Assembly: GCF_934424005.1 (NCBI RefSeq)
Contig: NZ_CAKRXI010000020.1
Location: forward strand, 1-57,044
DNA: 57,044 bases
Source: an uncultured Blautia sp.
GTDB taxonomy: Bacteria; Bacillota; Clostridia; Lachnospirales; Lachnospiraceae
Reading direction: 5' to 3'
Under the pieces are notes generated by a model. That model saw only the letters and a program-made list of their open reading frames with translations, searched no databases and was not told the DNA's origin. This document shows positions 15,785 through 25,159 of this stretch, in pieces; within the stretch, counting starts at the first letter, position 1; each line of letters begins with the position of its first letter. A program made the translations under genes and the position numbers.

Positions 15785-18700
15785 ATGATCAGTGCTGTTT
15801 TATTTATTTCATTTTTTGTTTTTCTGATCCTGGGTGTGCCGATCGCGCTGTGTCTTGGTCTTTCTTCAGTGTGTGCGATCCTTTATTCAGGAACTTCACT
15901 TACCATTGTTGCAACAAATATGTACTCAGGAATCAGTAAATTCCTTCTTCTTGCAATTCCGTTCTTCGTATTGTCCGGAAATATCATGGCAAAAGCCGGA
16001 ATTTCACGCCGACTGATCAACTTCGTTGATACCTGTGTCGGACACAAAAAAGGTGGCATCGCGATCGTATGTGTCATTGTTTCCTGTTTCTTCGGAGCAA
16101 TCTCCGGTTCCGGTCCGGCTACAGTAGCTGCGCTTGGCGCTGTTCTGATCCCGGCAATGGTAGAGCAGGGCGGTTTCTCAGCACCGTTTTCCACGGCGTT
16201 GATGGCGACGTCGAGTTCTGTAGCGATCGTCATTCCGCCAAGTATTGCATTCGTAGTATATGCATCCATCACAGGTGTATCTATCGCAGATATGTTTATG
16301 GCAGGTATCGTACCTGGAATCCTGATGGGTGTGGCACTTGTGATCGTTGTTCTTTTTGAAGCAAAAAAACATGATATCAAACCGTCCCGCCAGAAAGCAA
16401 CAGCAAAAGAACGCTGGGCAACCTTCAAAGATGCATTCTGGGGATTCCTGATGCCGGTCATCATCCTTGGCGGAATCTACGGTGGTATCTTTACACCAAC
16501 AGAGGCTGCGGCAGTATCTGTTGTATATGGACTTTTTGTAGGTATGGTTATCTACCGTGAGGTATCTTTCAGAGATCTGTTTGATATCCTGGTAGATTCT
16601 GCAAAGACTACCGGTGGAATCATGCTGATCGTTGCCAGTGCATCACTGTTTTCATTTGTATGCACCAAGTTTGGTATTGCAGATGCAGCATCCGGACTGC
16701 TTGCATCCATCGCACACAATCAGTTTGTATTCCTTCTGATCGTAAATATTATCTTCCTGATCGCAGGATGTTTTATCGATGCAAACTCAGCGATGTATAT
16801 CTTTATCCCGATCATGCTTCCGGTATGTAAGGCACTGGGATATGACGTTGTTGCATTTGGTGTTATGGCAACTGTAAACCTTGCAATCGGACAGGTTACT
16901 CCTCCGGTAGGTGTAAACCTTTTTGTTGCGATCAGTATCAAGATAAAAAAAGGTCTGGAGGTTACTCTTCAGCAGATTTCAAAAGCAGTTATGCCGATGA
17001 TCGCAGCCAGCATTGCAGTACTTCTGGTGGTTACCTATGTACCGGCAGTTTCTACTGCACTTCCAAAAGCACTTGCAAAGGATGGTTCTTACACAGGAGA
17101 ACAGTCTTCATCTGATACAGGAAGTACTTCTTCCAAAGATGCGGGAGATGGAAGTGATTCCTTTAATACAATTGAAGATTACAGCGACCTTGACTGGCCG
17201 GAAATGACCTGGAACTTTGCATGCTCCACAACGGAGACAAGTACCTGGGCAGATGGTGGACGTAAGTTCGGCGAACTGATGGAAAAAGCAACCGGTGGTA
17301 AAGTCAAAGTTAATGTTTATGCAACCGATCAGCTGACAAACGGAAATCAGTCTGAAGGAATCCAGGCATTGATGAATGGAGACCCGGTACAGATTTCCAT
17401 GCATTCCAACCTGATCTATTCCGCATTTGACCCGAGATTTAATGTAGTATCCCTTCCATTTATTTATGATTCTTATGATGATGCAGATGCAAAATTTGAC
17501 GGAGCAGCCGGTGAAAAACTGAAAGAACTGCTTTCTGAATATGGTCTGCACTGCATGGGTATCGCAGAGAATGGTTTTCGTGAGATCACCAACAGCAAAC
17601 GCGAGATCAAGACTCTGGATGACATGAAGAATCTTAAGATCCGTGTGGCAGGTTCCAATCTTCTTATGGAATGCTATAAGAGATGGGGTGCAGATGCAAC
17701 AAACCTGAACTGGACAGAGACCTACACTGCTCTGCAGCAGAATACAGTAGAAGGACAGGAAAACCCACTGCCGGCAATCGATGCGGCAAGTGTGCAGGAG
17801 GTTCAGCCATACTGCTCTATGTGGGATGCAATCTATGACTGTCTGTTCTTCTGCATCAACCAGGAGATATATGACAGTCTGACACCGGAGCAGCAGGCGG
17901 TTGTTGACGAGTGTGGTCAGAAAGCTGTTCAATACGAGCGTTATATCAACCGTTCCGGTGACGAAGAGATCATGGAGCGCTGGCAGTCAAAGAATGGTGT
18001 GACTATCACTAAAAAAGAGGATATGGATATCGATTCCTTCAAAAAAGCCGTAGACGGTGTGGACGAGTGGTTCGTTAAGGAACTCGAGAAAGAAGGATAC
18101 GATGATGCACAGGAATTGGTAGATCTCTTCACACAGGAATCTACAGATACAGTTGCGGATTACAGTGATCTGAACTGGCCGGAAGCAACCTGGAACTTTG
18201 CATGCTCTACCACGGAGACAAGTACCTGGGCAGAAGGCGGACGCAAGTTCGGAGAATTGATGGAAAAAGCGACCGGCGGTAAGATCAAAGTCAATGTTTA
18301 TGCAGCAGACCAGCTGACGAACGGAAACCAGTCCGAGGGAATCCAGGCACTGATGAATGGAGATCCGGTACAGATTTCCATGCATTCCAATCTGATCTAC
18401 TCAGCGTTTGACCCAAGATTTAATGTTGTATCGTTACCATTTATTTATGATTCCTATGATGATGCAGATACGAAATTCGATGGTGAGGCAGGAGAAAAGC
18501 TGAAAGAAATTCTTTCCGGTTACGGACTGCACTGCATGGGTATCGCGGAGAACGGTTTCCGTGAGCTGACCAACAGTAAGCATGAAGTCAAAACTCTGGA
18601 TGATATGAAGAACCTTAAGATCCGTGTGGCAGGCTCCAATCTTCTTATGGAATGTTATAAGAGATGGGGAGCAGATGCAACGAACATGAACTGGTCGGAA

Positions 18701-19120
18701 ACTTATACTGCTCTGCAGCAGAATACAGTAGAAGGCCAGGAGAATCCGCTTCCGGCAATTGATGCGGCAAGCGTACAGGAAGTTCAGCCATACTGCTCCA
18801 TGTGGGACGCAATCTATGACTGCCTGTTCTTCTGCATTAACCAGGATCTGTACGATGCTCTGACACCAGAGCAGCAGGCAGTCGTTGATGAGTGTGGACA
18901 GAAAGCCGTTGAGTATGAACGTTACATCAACCGTTCCGGTGATGAAGAGATCATGACCCGCTGGCAGTCAAAGAATGGTGTGACCATTACAAATAAAGAA
19001 GACATGGATATCGATTCCTTCAAAGAAGCGGTTGATGGTGTTGACGAGTGGTTCGTAGAACAGCTGAAAGATGCCGGATATGACGATGGACAGGAACTGG
19101 TAGATCTGTTTGAAAAATAG
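15785..19120 (+). CDS. TRAP transporter fusion: DctM permease with two tandem DctP binding domains
   Basis: A 1111-residue fusion. Residues 1-~430 are a complete DctM permease with about 12 membrane segments and its typical stretches GAISGSGPATVAALGAVLIP and IFTPTEAAAVSVVYG. A Ser/Thr/Asp-rich linker (about 431-463) follows. Then come two DctP solute-binding domains, starting at Asp-465 and Asp-792 and about 91% identical (some 27 differences in ~315 residues by eye). Each has the DctP pattern LKIRVAGS, whose Arg normally grips a substrate carboxylate, and EGQENPLPAI. Neither has a signal peptide or lipobox, so the permease itself anchors them and its C-terminus must face outside. TRAP binding proteins are usually separate; two in series on the permease is unusual. 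The substrate is probably a carboxylate linked to an amino acid through the T-box. The frame is open throughout. Confidence 0.92.
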   Translation: MISAVLFISFFVFLILGVPIALCLGLSSVCAILYSGTSLTIVATNMYSGISKFLLLAIPFFVLSGNIMAKAGISRRLINFVDTCVGHKKGGIAIVCVIVSCFFGAISGSGPATVAALGAVLIPAMVEQGGFSAPFSTALMATSSSVAIVIPPSIAFVVYASITGVSIADMFMAGIVPGILMGVALVIVVLFEAKKHDIKPSRQKATAKERWATFKDAFWGFLMPVIILGGIYGGIFTPTEAAAVSVVYGLFVGMVIYREVSFRDLFDILVDSAKTTGGIMLIVASASLFSFVCTKFGIADAASGLLASIAHNQFVFLLIVNIIFLIAGCFIDANSAMYIFIPIMLPVCKALGYDVVAFGVMATVNLAIGQVTPPVGVNLFVAISIKIKKGLEVTLQQISKAVMPMIAASIAVLLVVTYVPAVSTALPKALAKDGSYTGEQSSSDTGSTSSKDAGDGSDSFNTIEDYSDLDWPEMTWNFACSTTETSTWADGGRKFGELMEKATGGKVKVNVYATDQLTNGNQSEGIQALMNGDPVQISMHSNLIYSAFDPRFNVVSLPFIYDSYDDADAKFDGAAGEKLKELLSEYGLHCMGIAENGFREITNSKREIKTLDDMKNLKIRVAGSNLLMECYKRWGADATNLNWTETYTALQQNTVEGQENPLPAIDAASVQEVQPYCSMWDAIYDCLFFCINQEIYDSLTPEQQAVVDECGQKAVQYERYINRSGDEEIMERWQSKNGVTITKKEDMDIDSFKKAVDGVDEWFVKELEKEGYDDAQELVDLFTQESTDTVADYSDLNWPEATWNFACSTTETSTWAEGGRKFGELMEKATGGKIKVNVYAADQLTNGNQSEGIQALMNGDPVQISMHSNLIYSAFDPRFNVVSLPFIYDSYDDADTKFDGEAGEKLKEILSGYGLHCMGIAENGFRELTNSKHEVKTLDDMKNLKIRVAGSNLLMECYKRWGADATNMNWSETYTALQQNTVEGQENPLPAIDAASVQEVQPYCSMWDAIYDCLFFCINQDLYDALTPEQQAVVDECGQKAVEYERYINRSGDEEIMTRWQSKNGVTITNKEDMDIDSFKEAVDGVDEWFVEQLKDAGYDDGQELVDLFEK
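17177..19117 (+). repeat. intragenic tandem duplication of the DctP domain
   Basis: Two units of about 981 bp, 17177-18157 and 18158-19117, encode the two binding domains. Most differences between them are synonymous third-position changes, while the proteins stay about 91% identical. The duplication is therefore old and has been held by purifying selection, not a recent slip. Confidence 0.85.
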
Positions 19121-19150
19121 AAGTCAAAAAATTTAAATTTTTAAATTAAG

Positions 19151-19198
19151 AAGCTGGCGCTTCGCAGATTGCGGGGCGTCAGCTTTTATAGTATAATA
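19151..19198 (+). terminator. terminator of the TRAP operon
   Basis: AAGCTGGCGC / GCGTCAGCTT arms with G-U pairing, followed by TTTATA. Moderately strong. Confidence 0.6.
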
Positions 19199-19240
19199 AA
19201 ATTAATAATATCCTTTTTTCAAAAAGGGCATACAGAAAAA

Positions 19241-19330
19241 GGGTCGAGGGGGAACTCGCTCATAGTTGCGAAGGCCGCTGTTCCCCCCTCGAACACCCCC
19301 TTGTCGGCCACGCGGAAGATATAGGGGGAT
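19241..19330. repeat. GC-rich palindromic island ahead of the glycan operon
   Basis: In otherwise AT-rich spacer, TCGAGGGGGAA (19244-19254) pairs with TTCCCCCCTCGA (19281-19292), with a further ACCCCC/GGGGG pair around a GGCC-rich core. It resembles dispersed GC-rich palindromes seen between genes in this bacterial family, but only one copy is in the window. It sits in the presumed leader of the rfbG operon. No confident -35/-10 was found between 19199 and 19376. Confidence 0.45.
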
Positions 19331-19376
19331 TTTTGGAAAAAACATAGATTATTTTAGAGGAGTTTAAACACTTAAT

Positions 19377-20435
19377 ATGAATATATTCGATTTAGGTTTT
19401 TATAAGGGGAAGAGGGTCTTGGTGACGGGGCATACCGGATTTAAGGGGACATGGCTCTGCAGGATACTTCAGGAGTTGGGAGCGGAAGTGACCGGATATT
19501 CTCAGAAGCCACCGACAGATCCATCAATATTCACGCTGACAGATCTGGAAAGTCAGATCCATTCTGTGATCGGAGACATTCGTGATCTGGAGCATATGAT
19601 ACAGGTGTTTAAAGAAACACAGCCGGAGATCGTCTTTCATCTGGCGGCACAGCCGATCGTAAGGGAATCCTACAAAAATCCGGTATATACTTATGAGACA
19701 AATGTTATGGGGACGGTCAATGTACTGGAAGCAGTAAGGCAGTGTGGAAGCGTCCGCTCTTTTTTGAATGTAACAACAGATAAAGTTTATAAGAATAATG
19801 AATGGGAATGGGGCTATCGCGAAACGGATGAACTGGATGGCTACGATCCGTATTCGAACAGCAAATCCTGCTCAGAACTTGTAACACACAGTTATGAAAA
19901 AGCTTTCCTGAAAGACATGGATATTGCAGTATCAACTGCACGTGCCGGTAATGTGATCGGAGGCGGGGACTTTGCAGCAGACCGTATCATTCCGGACTGT
20001 GTGCGTGCTGTTTCCGGTGGAAGAAAGATTGCAGTTCGGAATCCGCATTCTACCAGACCATATCAGCATGTGCTGGAACCACTGGGGGCTTATCTTCTGA
20101 TCGCGGAAGAACAGTATCAGGACAGCCGGAAGGCAGGATCTTATAATGTAGGACCAGATGACAGAAGCTGTCTGACCACCGGGGAACTTGCAGATCTGTT
20201 CTGCACAGCATGGGGAAACGGGGCAGAATGGGAAAATCTCTGTCAGGGAGGACCTCATGAGGCAAATTTCCTCAAACTGGATTGTTCCCGTATTCGAAAC
20301 CGGCTGGGCTGGAAACCTCGCTGGCAGGTGGATGAAGCAGTAGTCAACACTGCAAAATGGTATCAGTCATGGCTTGCCGGTCAGGATATGGCAGAATATA
20401 CGGACTGCCAGATCAAAGAATATTTTGGAATATAA
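19377..20435 (+). CDS. rfbG: CDP-glucose 4,6-dehydratase
   Basis: A 352-residue extended short-chain dehydrogenase that converts CDP-glucose to CDP-4-dehydro-6-deoxyglucose, the entry step to CDP-3,6-dideoxyhexoses. The NAD-binding TGHTGFKG is at residues ~17-24; VTTDKVYKN and the catalytic YDPYSNSK (Tyr-xxx-Lys) follow. HLAAQPIVRESY and the STRPYQHVLEPLGAYL stretch are typical of RfbG and distinguish it from RmlB. It is the first gene of the operon, behind GAGGAG. The partner RfbF (glucose-1-phosphate cytidylyltransferase) is not in the window and must lie elsewhere. Confidence 0.93.
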   Translation: MNIFDLGFYKGKRVLVTGHTGFKGTWLCRILQELGAEVTGYSQKPPTDPSIFTLTDLESQIHSVIGDIRDLEHMIQVFKETQPEIVFHLAAQPIVRESYKNPVYTYETNVMGTVNVLEAVRQCGSVRSFLNVTTDKVYKNNEWEWGYRETDELDGYDPYSNSKSCSELVTHSYEKAFLKDMDIAVSTARAGNVIGGGDFAADRIIPDCVRAVSGGRKIAVRNPHSTRPYQHVLEPLGAYLLIAEEQYQDSRKAGSYNVGPDDRSCLTTGELADLFCTAWGNGAEWENLCQGGPHEANFLKLDCSRIRNRLGWKPRWQVDEAVVNTAKWYQSWLAGQDMAEYTDCQIKEYFGI

Positions 20436-20465
20436 AGAGTATAAAAGGATAGAAGAAGAGAGAAT

Positions 20466-22445
20466 ATGAAAAAGAATAGAGAGGTTATCTGCGCTTTTGC
20501 AGCGTGGGTCTTATCGGCATGTTTTTTTATGAGCTGTTTTATGATTCCGGGACTGGCAGAAAAAATCAACAGTCTGGGAAACAGCAACATGCTTGTATAT
20601 GGAATGACTCTGATCCTGTTCTGTCTGATCTTTGCAGCTGGAATGGGAATCTCCCACAGATGTGAAACAATGGGAAAAACATTTCCGGAGAATGTGAAAG
20701 TCAGAAAAACCGCATTTGGGCTGATGTTATTTGTACAGATTCCGTTCTGGCTGCTCTGTATTGCCAGAGAGACGGAACAGCTTGGATCTGTGGCTGCGAA
20801 ATACGGATGGCACACACAGCCGGCAGTGATCGCGGTATTTTTGTTTCTGGCAGAACTTGTAATCTTTTTCTGGGCATGTCAAAATGTCTGCTTTCCGGAA
20901 AAAGATGGTGAGTGGATTATCCGGCTGGTGTATGCAGCGCTGGTGATCCTCGTTTTTTACAGTATGTACACACCGAATATTTTTGGAAGAGGAGAACTGA
21001 GCGATGCTTACCATGGGCACGCATATTTCAATTCTGTCTACAATATTTATCAGGGAATGCCATATACGCATAATGTTACGAGTATTTATGGACATTATGG
21101 ACTTTTCTTTAAGATTCCAATGGAACTTGTTCATGGTGATTTCAAAGCCTTTGTTGCCATGGTTGCCGGAATTGGAGCCTTTGCACATATCTGTGCATTT
21201 CTTATCCTGGAACTGCTGGTCAAAAGCCGTGTGTTGAGGGTACTTGGTGCTTTGGCAGTTACATTTCCTGTACTTGGTATGCGAGGTGGTTTTTACTGGC
21301 AGGTCTGGCCGCATCGGGTAATTTTTCCGATGCTGCTGTTTCTGTATGGAGCGTGGATCCTCAAAAAAGAGCTGTGCAATTTCTGGACAGCAGTGGGTGG
21401 GTATTTGATCTGTCTGCTAGCAATCCTCTGGAATACAGAAACCGGACTGATTCTTACCGTGGCCTGGGCAGGAATGCTTATTTCACGTTTTCTGTCTGTG
21501 GGAAAAATAAAGATCCGTAGACTATTGTGGTTAAGCTTTGCGCAGTTTGCAGGAATGGCCGGGACGGTGTTTGGAGCGTATGGAACAGTAAATCTCTATA
21601 ATATCCTGAAACACAGTCCGGTAAATTCGTTTGAGGACTTTTTGATCCCATTGCTGTCAGGCAGTTATATGACGGGAGTTCTTCATCTGGATATGCCCAC
21701 AGAACCCAATGCATATATGGCAGTGATCACACTGTTTCTGACCGGAACGGCTCTGGGAATGACCGGCTGGTTCAGTGGAAAAGAGAGACATTGCTGGCAA
21801 AAAGAATTTTTGTTTCTTCTGAGTGTCGGATCACTGGGATGTCTGGTGTATTATATTAACCGCCCGGCATATCACAATCTGGACTGCATTACCATGCCGG
21901 CTGTGATCATGGCTGCATACTGGGGGCAGAAGGGAATCAAATTTATCAAAAATGAAAAATGGAAAAGCTTTGACAGCCTTTCACTCAGACATGTGACCGT
22001 CAGTGGTGTAGGGCTGATCTGTACGATTGTGGTTCTTGCAATGGCTACCGGAACGGTTCTTCAGTTTGCACAGAACAGCAAGATTAAAGAAAATTATCAT
22101 AATGTGCAGGAATTTGAGGATTTCGCAGAGCAGATCGCAGAAGTTGTTCCTGAGAACACACCGTCATTTGGTATCAATGTTCCCGAAATCTGCAGCATGC
22201 TTCATCGGCGGACAGAATGTTTTACAATGGATTTCAGTGATATGCTCGTTCGCCCGGACAGTTTGAAAGAGCTGAAAGACCAGCTGGAACATGCGGAAGT
22301 GCCAGGGGCATTTACCGGAAAATCATCCATGAATATCTGGAAACGGAATGATCCGGAAACATATCAGTGGTTCATGGATCATTATGAACTAAAAGAGACG
22401 ATTCCTTTTTATGGGGAAAAGTTTCTGTACTATATAAAAAAATAA
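20466..22445 (+). CDS. large multi-TM protein, possible GT-C-type glycosyltransferase
   Basis: A 659-residue membrane protein with about 12 or more hydrophobic segments and a C-terminal soluble tail of about 120 residues. An extracytoplasmic loop after helix 5 carries GRGELSDAYHGHAYFN with acidic and His residues, where GT-C enzymes keep their catalytic Asp. I do not recognise a named family. The position between rfbG and rfbH in a surface-glycan operon suggests a lipid-linked sugar transferase or a polymerase. The gene starts 30 bases after rfbG, behind AGAAGAGAG. Confidence 0.7.
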   Translation: MKKNREVICAFAAWVLSACFFMSCFMIPGLAEKINSLGNSNMLVYGMTLILFCLIFAAGMGISHRCETMGKTFPENVKVRKTAFGLMLFVQIPFWLLCIARETEQLGSVAAKYGWHTQPAVIAVFLFLAELVIFFWACQNVCFPEKDGEWIIRLVYAALVILVFYSMYTPNIFGRGELSDAYHGHAYFNSVYNIYQGMPYTHNVTSIYGHYGLFFKIPMELVHGDFKAFVAMVAGIGAFAHICAFLILELLVKSRVLRVLGALAVTFPVLGMRGGFYWQVWPHRVIFPMLLFLYGAWILKKELCNFWTAVGGYLICLLAILWNTETGLILTVAWAGMLISRFLSVGKIKIRRLLWLSFAQFAGMAGTVFGAYGTVNLYNILKHSPVNSFEDFLIPLLSGSYMTGVLHLDMPTEPNAYMAVITLFLTGTALGMTGWFSGKERHCWQKEFLFLLSVGSLGCLVYYINRPAYHNLDCITMPAVIMAAYWGQKGIKFIKNEKWKSFDSLSLRHVTVSGVGLICTIVVLAMATGTVLQFAQNSKIKENYHNVQEFEDFAEQIAEVVPENTPSFGINVPEICSMLHRRTECFTMDFSDMLVRPDSLKELKDQLEHAEVPGAFTGKSSMNIWKRNDPETYQWFMDHYELKETIPFYGEKFLYYIKK

Positions 22446-22464
22446 AATACAGAAGGAGACTATT

Positions 22465-23802
22465 ATGTTTGAAGAAATGACAGAACAGCAGGCCAGAGAG
22501 CAGATTCTGGAAATGACAAGAAATTATTGTGAAAAATACCATAACAAAAAGAAACCATATCAGAAAGGTGACCGTATCCCGTATGCGTCCAGAGTTTATG
22601 ATGCAGAAGAAATGGTAAATCTTGTGGATAGTTCCCTTGAATTCTGGTTGACTGCAGGACGTTATACAGATGAATTTGAACATGCATTTGCAAAATATCT
22701 CGGTGTTCGTTACTGTTCCCTGGTAAATTCCGGTTCCTCTGCAAATCTGCTCGCATTTATGACACTGACATCTCCGCTTCTGAAAGAACGACAGATTCTT
22801 CCGGGGGATGAAGTAATCACCGTTGCGGCCGGATTTCCGACTACAGTTTCTCCGATGATCCAGTACGGTGCGGTACCGGTATTTGTTGATGTAACGATTC
22901 CACAGTACAATATTGATCCATCTCTTCTGGAAGCCGCATGGTCTCCGAAGACAAAGGCGGTCATGCTTGCGCATACACTTGGAAACCCATTTGACCTGAA
23001 AGCAGTCAGAGAATTCTGTGATCGTCATAATCTGTGGCTGATCGAAGATAACTGTGATGCACTTGGATCTGTTTATACGATCAACGGGGAAGAGAAACTG
23101 ACCGGAACGATCGGAGATATCGGAACTTCCAGTTTTTATCCGCCACATCATATGACAATGGGAGAAGGTGGCGCTGTTTATACAGATGATCCGCTCCTGA
23201 ACAGAATCGCACGTTCGTTCAGAGACTGGGGAAGAGACTGTATTTGTGCACCGGGACAGGATAATCTCTGCGGACATCGTTTTGACCGTCAGTATGGAGA
23301 ACTTCCGGTTGGGTATGATCACAAATATGTATACTCTCATTTTGGATATAATCTCAAGGCAACAGATATGCAGGCGGCTGTCGGATGTGCACAGCTCAAA
23401 AAATTCCCGTCTTTTGTGGAAAGGAGAATCCACAACTTTAATTATCTGAAAGATGCGCTGAAAGGTACAGAGGATAAACTGATCCTTCCGGAGGCATGCG
23501 CAAATTCAAAACCGAGCTGGTTTGGATTCCTGATCACATGCAAGGAAGGCGTAGACAGAAATAAACTGGTACAGGAGATTGAATCCAGAGGCGTACAGAC
23601 ACGTATGCTGTTTGCCGGTAATCTGACAAAACATCCATGCTTTGATCAGATGCGTGCTTCCGGAAAAGGATATCGTATTGCGGGAAGTCTGGAAAATACG
23701 GACCGTATTATGAAAGATACTTTCTGGATCGGTGTATATCCGGGAATGACAGATGAAATGCTGCAGGCGATGGCAGATGCGATCAAGGATGCATTAAACT
23801 GA
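22465..23802 (+). CDS. rfbH: CDP-4-dehydro-6-deoxyglucose 3-dehydratase (E1)
   Basis: A 445-residue PMP-dependent iron-sulfur enzyme that removes the C3 hydroxyl of CDP-4-dehydro-6-deoxyglucose. The aminotransferase-like core is clear. In SSFYPPHHMTMGEGG, His-228 stands where related aminotransferases have the PLP-binding Lys, the hallmark of this dehydratase. Cysteines of the [2Fe-2S] cluster are at 197, 259, 261 and 269, with the C-x-C-x7-C spacing known from the Yersinia enzyme. It normally needs a separate NADH reductase (E3, RfbI/AscD), which is absent here. It follows the membrane protein by 19 bases behind AAGGAGA. Confidence 0.95.
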   Translation: MFEEMTEQQAREQILEMTRNYCEKYHNKKKPYQKGDRIPYASRVYDAEEMVNLVDSSLEFWLTAGRYTDEFEHAFAKYLGVRYCSLVNSGSSANLLAFMTLTSPLLKERQILPGDEVITVAAGFPTTVSPMIQYGAVPVFVDVTIPQYNIDPSLLEAAWSPKTKAVMLAHTLGNPFDLKAVREFCDRHNLWLIEDNCDALGSVYTINGEEKLTGTIGDIGTSSFYPPHHMTMGEGGAVYTDDPLLNRIARSFRDWGRDCICAPGQDNLCGHRFDRQYGELPVGYDHKYVYSHFGYNLKATDMQAAVGCAQLKKFPSFVERRIHNFNYLKDALKGTEDKLILPEACANSKPSWFGFLITCKEGVDRNKLVQEIESRGVQTRMLFAGNLTKHPCFDQMRASGKGYRIAGSLENTDRIMKDTFWIGVYPGMTDEMLQAMADAIKDALN

Positions 23803-23830
23803 TTTACAGCAGAAAGCAGGATGGAAAATA

Positions 23831-25159
23831 ATGATTTTAGATGAAAGACTTCGCTGGATGGGGTTCTGGATGCTGGACAAAATGAAAGGTGGAAAGACCA
23901 GAGAATATTATGACCAGATTCGTTATGCCTGGAAAGAAGGCAGCTCTGTTGAGGAGACAGAGAAGAGAATCCAGAATCTGATCGCGCATGCAGTTAAGAC
24001 TACTGATTTTTATAAAGATTATCCGGAAACCTGTTCTCTTGAGGAGCTTCCGGTGGTAAATAAAGATACCTTCCGACAGCAGTATGACCGTTTTGTATCT
24101 TCCACATATAAAGATGCACCGGATAACCGGGTAATGTGTACCAGTGGATCGACAGGAACTCCGCTCAGAATGATCCAGAACCGTGACAAGATCTGCCACA
24201 ATACAGCGGGCGGGATTTTTCTCGGAGCGGCAGCCGGATATTATATCGGAATGAAGGAAGCATTTATCCGGGTATGGGTGAATAATGTACGCAAAAGCAA
24301 ATTTCAGCTTCTGCAGGAAAATCTGATCATGATGGACAGTTCCAGAATGGATGAAAAAGCTCTGGAAGAAATGTTTTATGTGATCGAGAAGAAAAAAGTC
24401 AAATGTCTGGTAGGATATTCTTCTGCTCTTGGAGAACTGAGTGAATATATCAGAAAAACAGGCAGAGACTGCAGCAGATGTGTGGTGAAAGCAATTATCC
24501 CGATTTCGGAGACAATGCCGGAACCGGTAAGAAGAACACTGGAAAAACAGTTCAACTGTCCGGTGAGGGCATGGTATTCCAATGAAGAAAACGGAATCAT
24601 GGGTCTTCAGAACAGGGAAGATGAAGGGTATCATATTGATACAGAAACCTATTATTATGAGATCCTGAAGATGGATTCTGATGAACCGGCAGAACCGGGA
24701 GAACTGGGAAGAATCGTGATCACAGATCTTTTTAACTATGCATTTCCGATCCTGCGTTATGACAATGGAGACACGGCAGTTGCGGTCCGGAAAGAAAAGA
24801 ACGGTCGTTTTAAACTTTATCTTTCAGAACTTTACGGACGACGGAGCGACCTGATCTATGACTGTGAAGGCAAAGCGGTCACGCCGTATATTATTACCAA
24901 TAATCTGTGGGACATTCAGGGAGTAAAGCAGTATCGATTTATTCAGGAAGATGTCAGAGATTATACGATCTGGCTGAATGGTGATCCGGAAGCAATGGAT
25001 CAGGAGGAAATCCTGCGTCGTATTCGACCGTATCTGGGAGAGGAAGCCCATATTAAAGTGGAAATCGTTGATGAGATTCCGGTGCTTGCTTCCGGAAAAA
25101 GAAAATACATAGAAAACAGATGTGAAAAATATCAGCAGCATAAAGGATTCTGTGGGTAA
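23831..25159 (+). CDS. CapK/PaaK-like adenylate-forming enzyme, copy 1
   Basis: A 442-residue protein of the ANL (adenylate-forming) superfamily, in the PaaK/CapK branch found in capsule and polysaccharide loci. The ATP-binding loop is TSGSTGTPL near residue 100; YSNEENGIMG and the LRYDNGDTA and YGRRSDLIYD motifs follow in normal order. These enzymes activate a carboxylic acid as acyl-AMP. In this operon the acid may decorate the sugar, or the protein may have another ligase role; the substrate is unknown. It is a paralogue of the gene at 26385 (shared EILKMDSDEPAEPGELGRIV). Confidence 0.85.
   Translation: MILDERLRWMGFWMLDKMKGGKTREYYDQIRYAWKEGSSVEETEKRIQNLIAHAVKTTDFYKDYPETCSLEELPVVNKDTFRQQYDRFVSSTYKDAPDNRVMCTSGSTGTPLRMIQNRDKICHNTAGGIFLGAAAGYYIGMKEAFIRVWVNNVRKSKFQLLQENLIMMDSSRMDEKALEEMFYVIEKKKVKCLVGYSSALGELSEYIRKTGRDCSRCVVKAIIPISETMPEPVRRTLEKQFNCPVRAWYSNEENGIMGLQNREDEGYHIDTETYYYEILKMDSDEPAEPGELGRIVITDLFNYAFPILRYDNGDTAVAVRKEKNGRFKLYLSELYGRRSDLIYDCEGKAVTPYIITNNLWDIQGVKQYRFIQEDVRDYTIWLNGDPEAMDQEEILRRIRPYLGEEAHIKVEIVDEIPVLASGKRKYIENRCEKYQQHKGFCG

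Noticed and set aside
17177..19117. Assembly artefact as the cause of the duplicated DctP domains
   Set aside because: The two units differ at many synonymous positions throughout, so they are not a copied read segment.
22372..23433. A 353-codon reverse-strand frame over rfbH
   Set aside because: Antisense shadow of rfbH, low-complexity Cys/His/Arg-rich product, no motifs.
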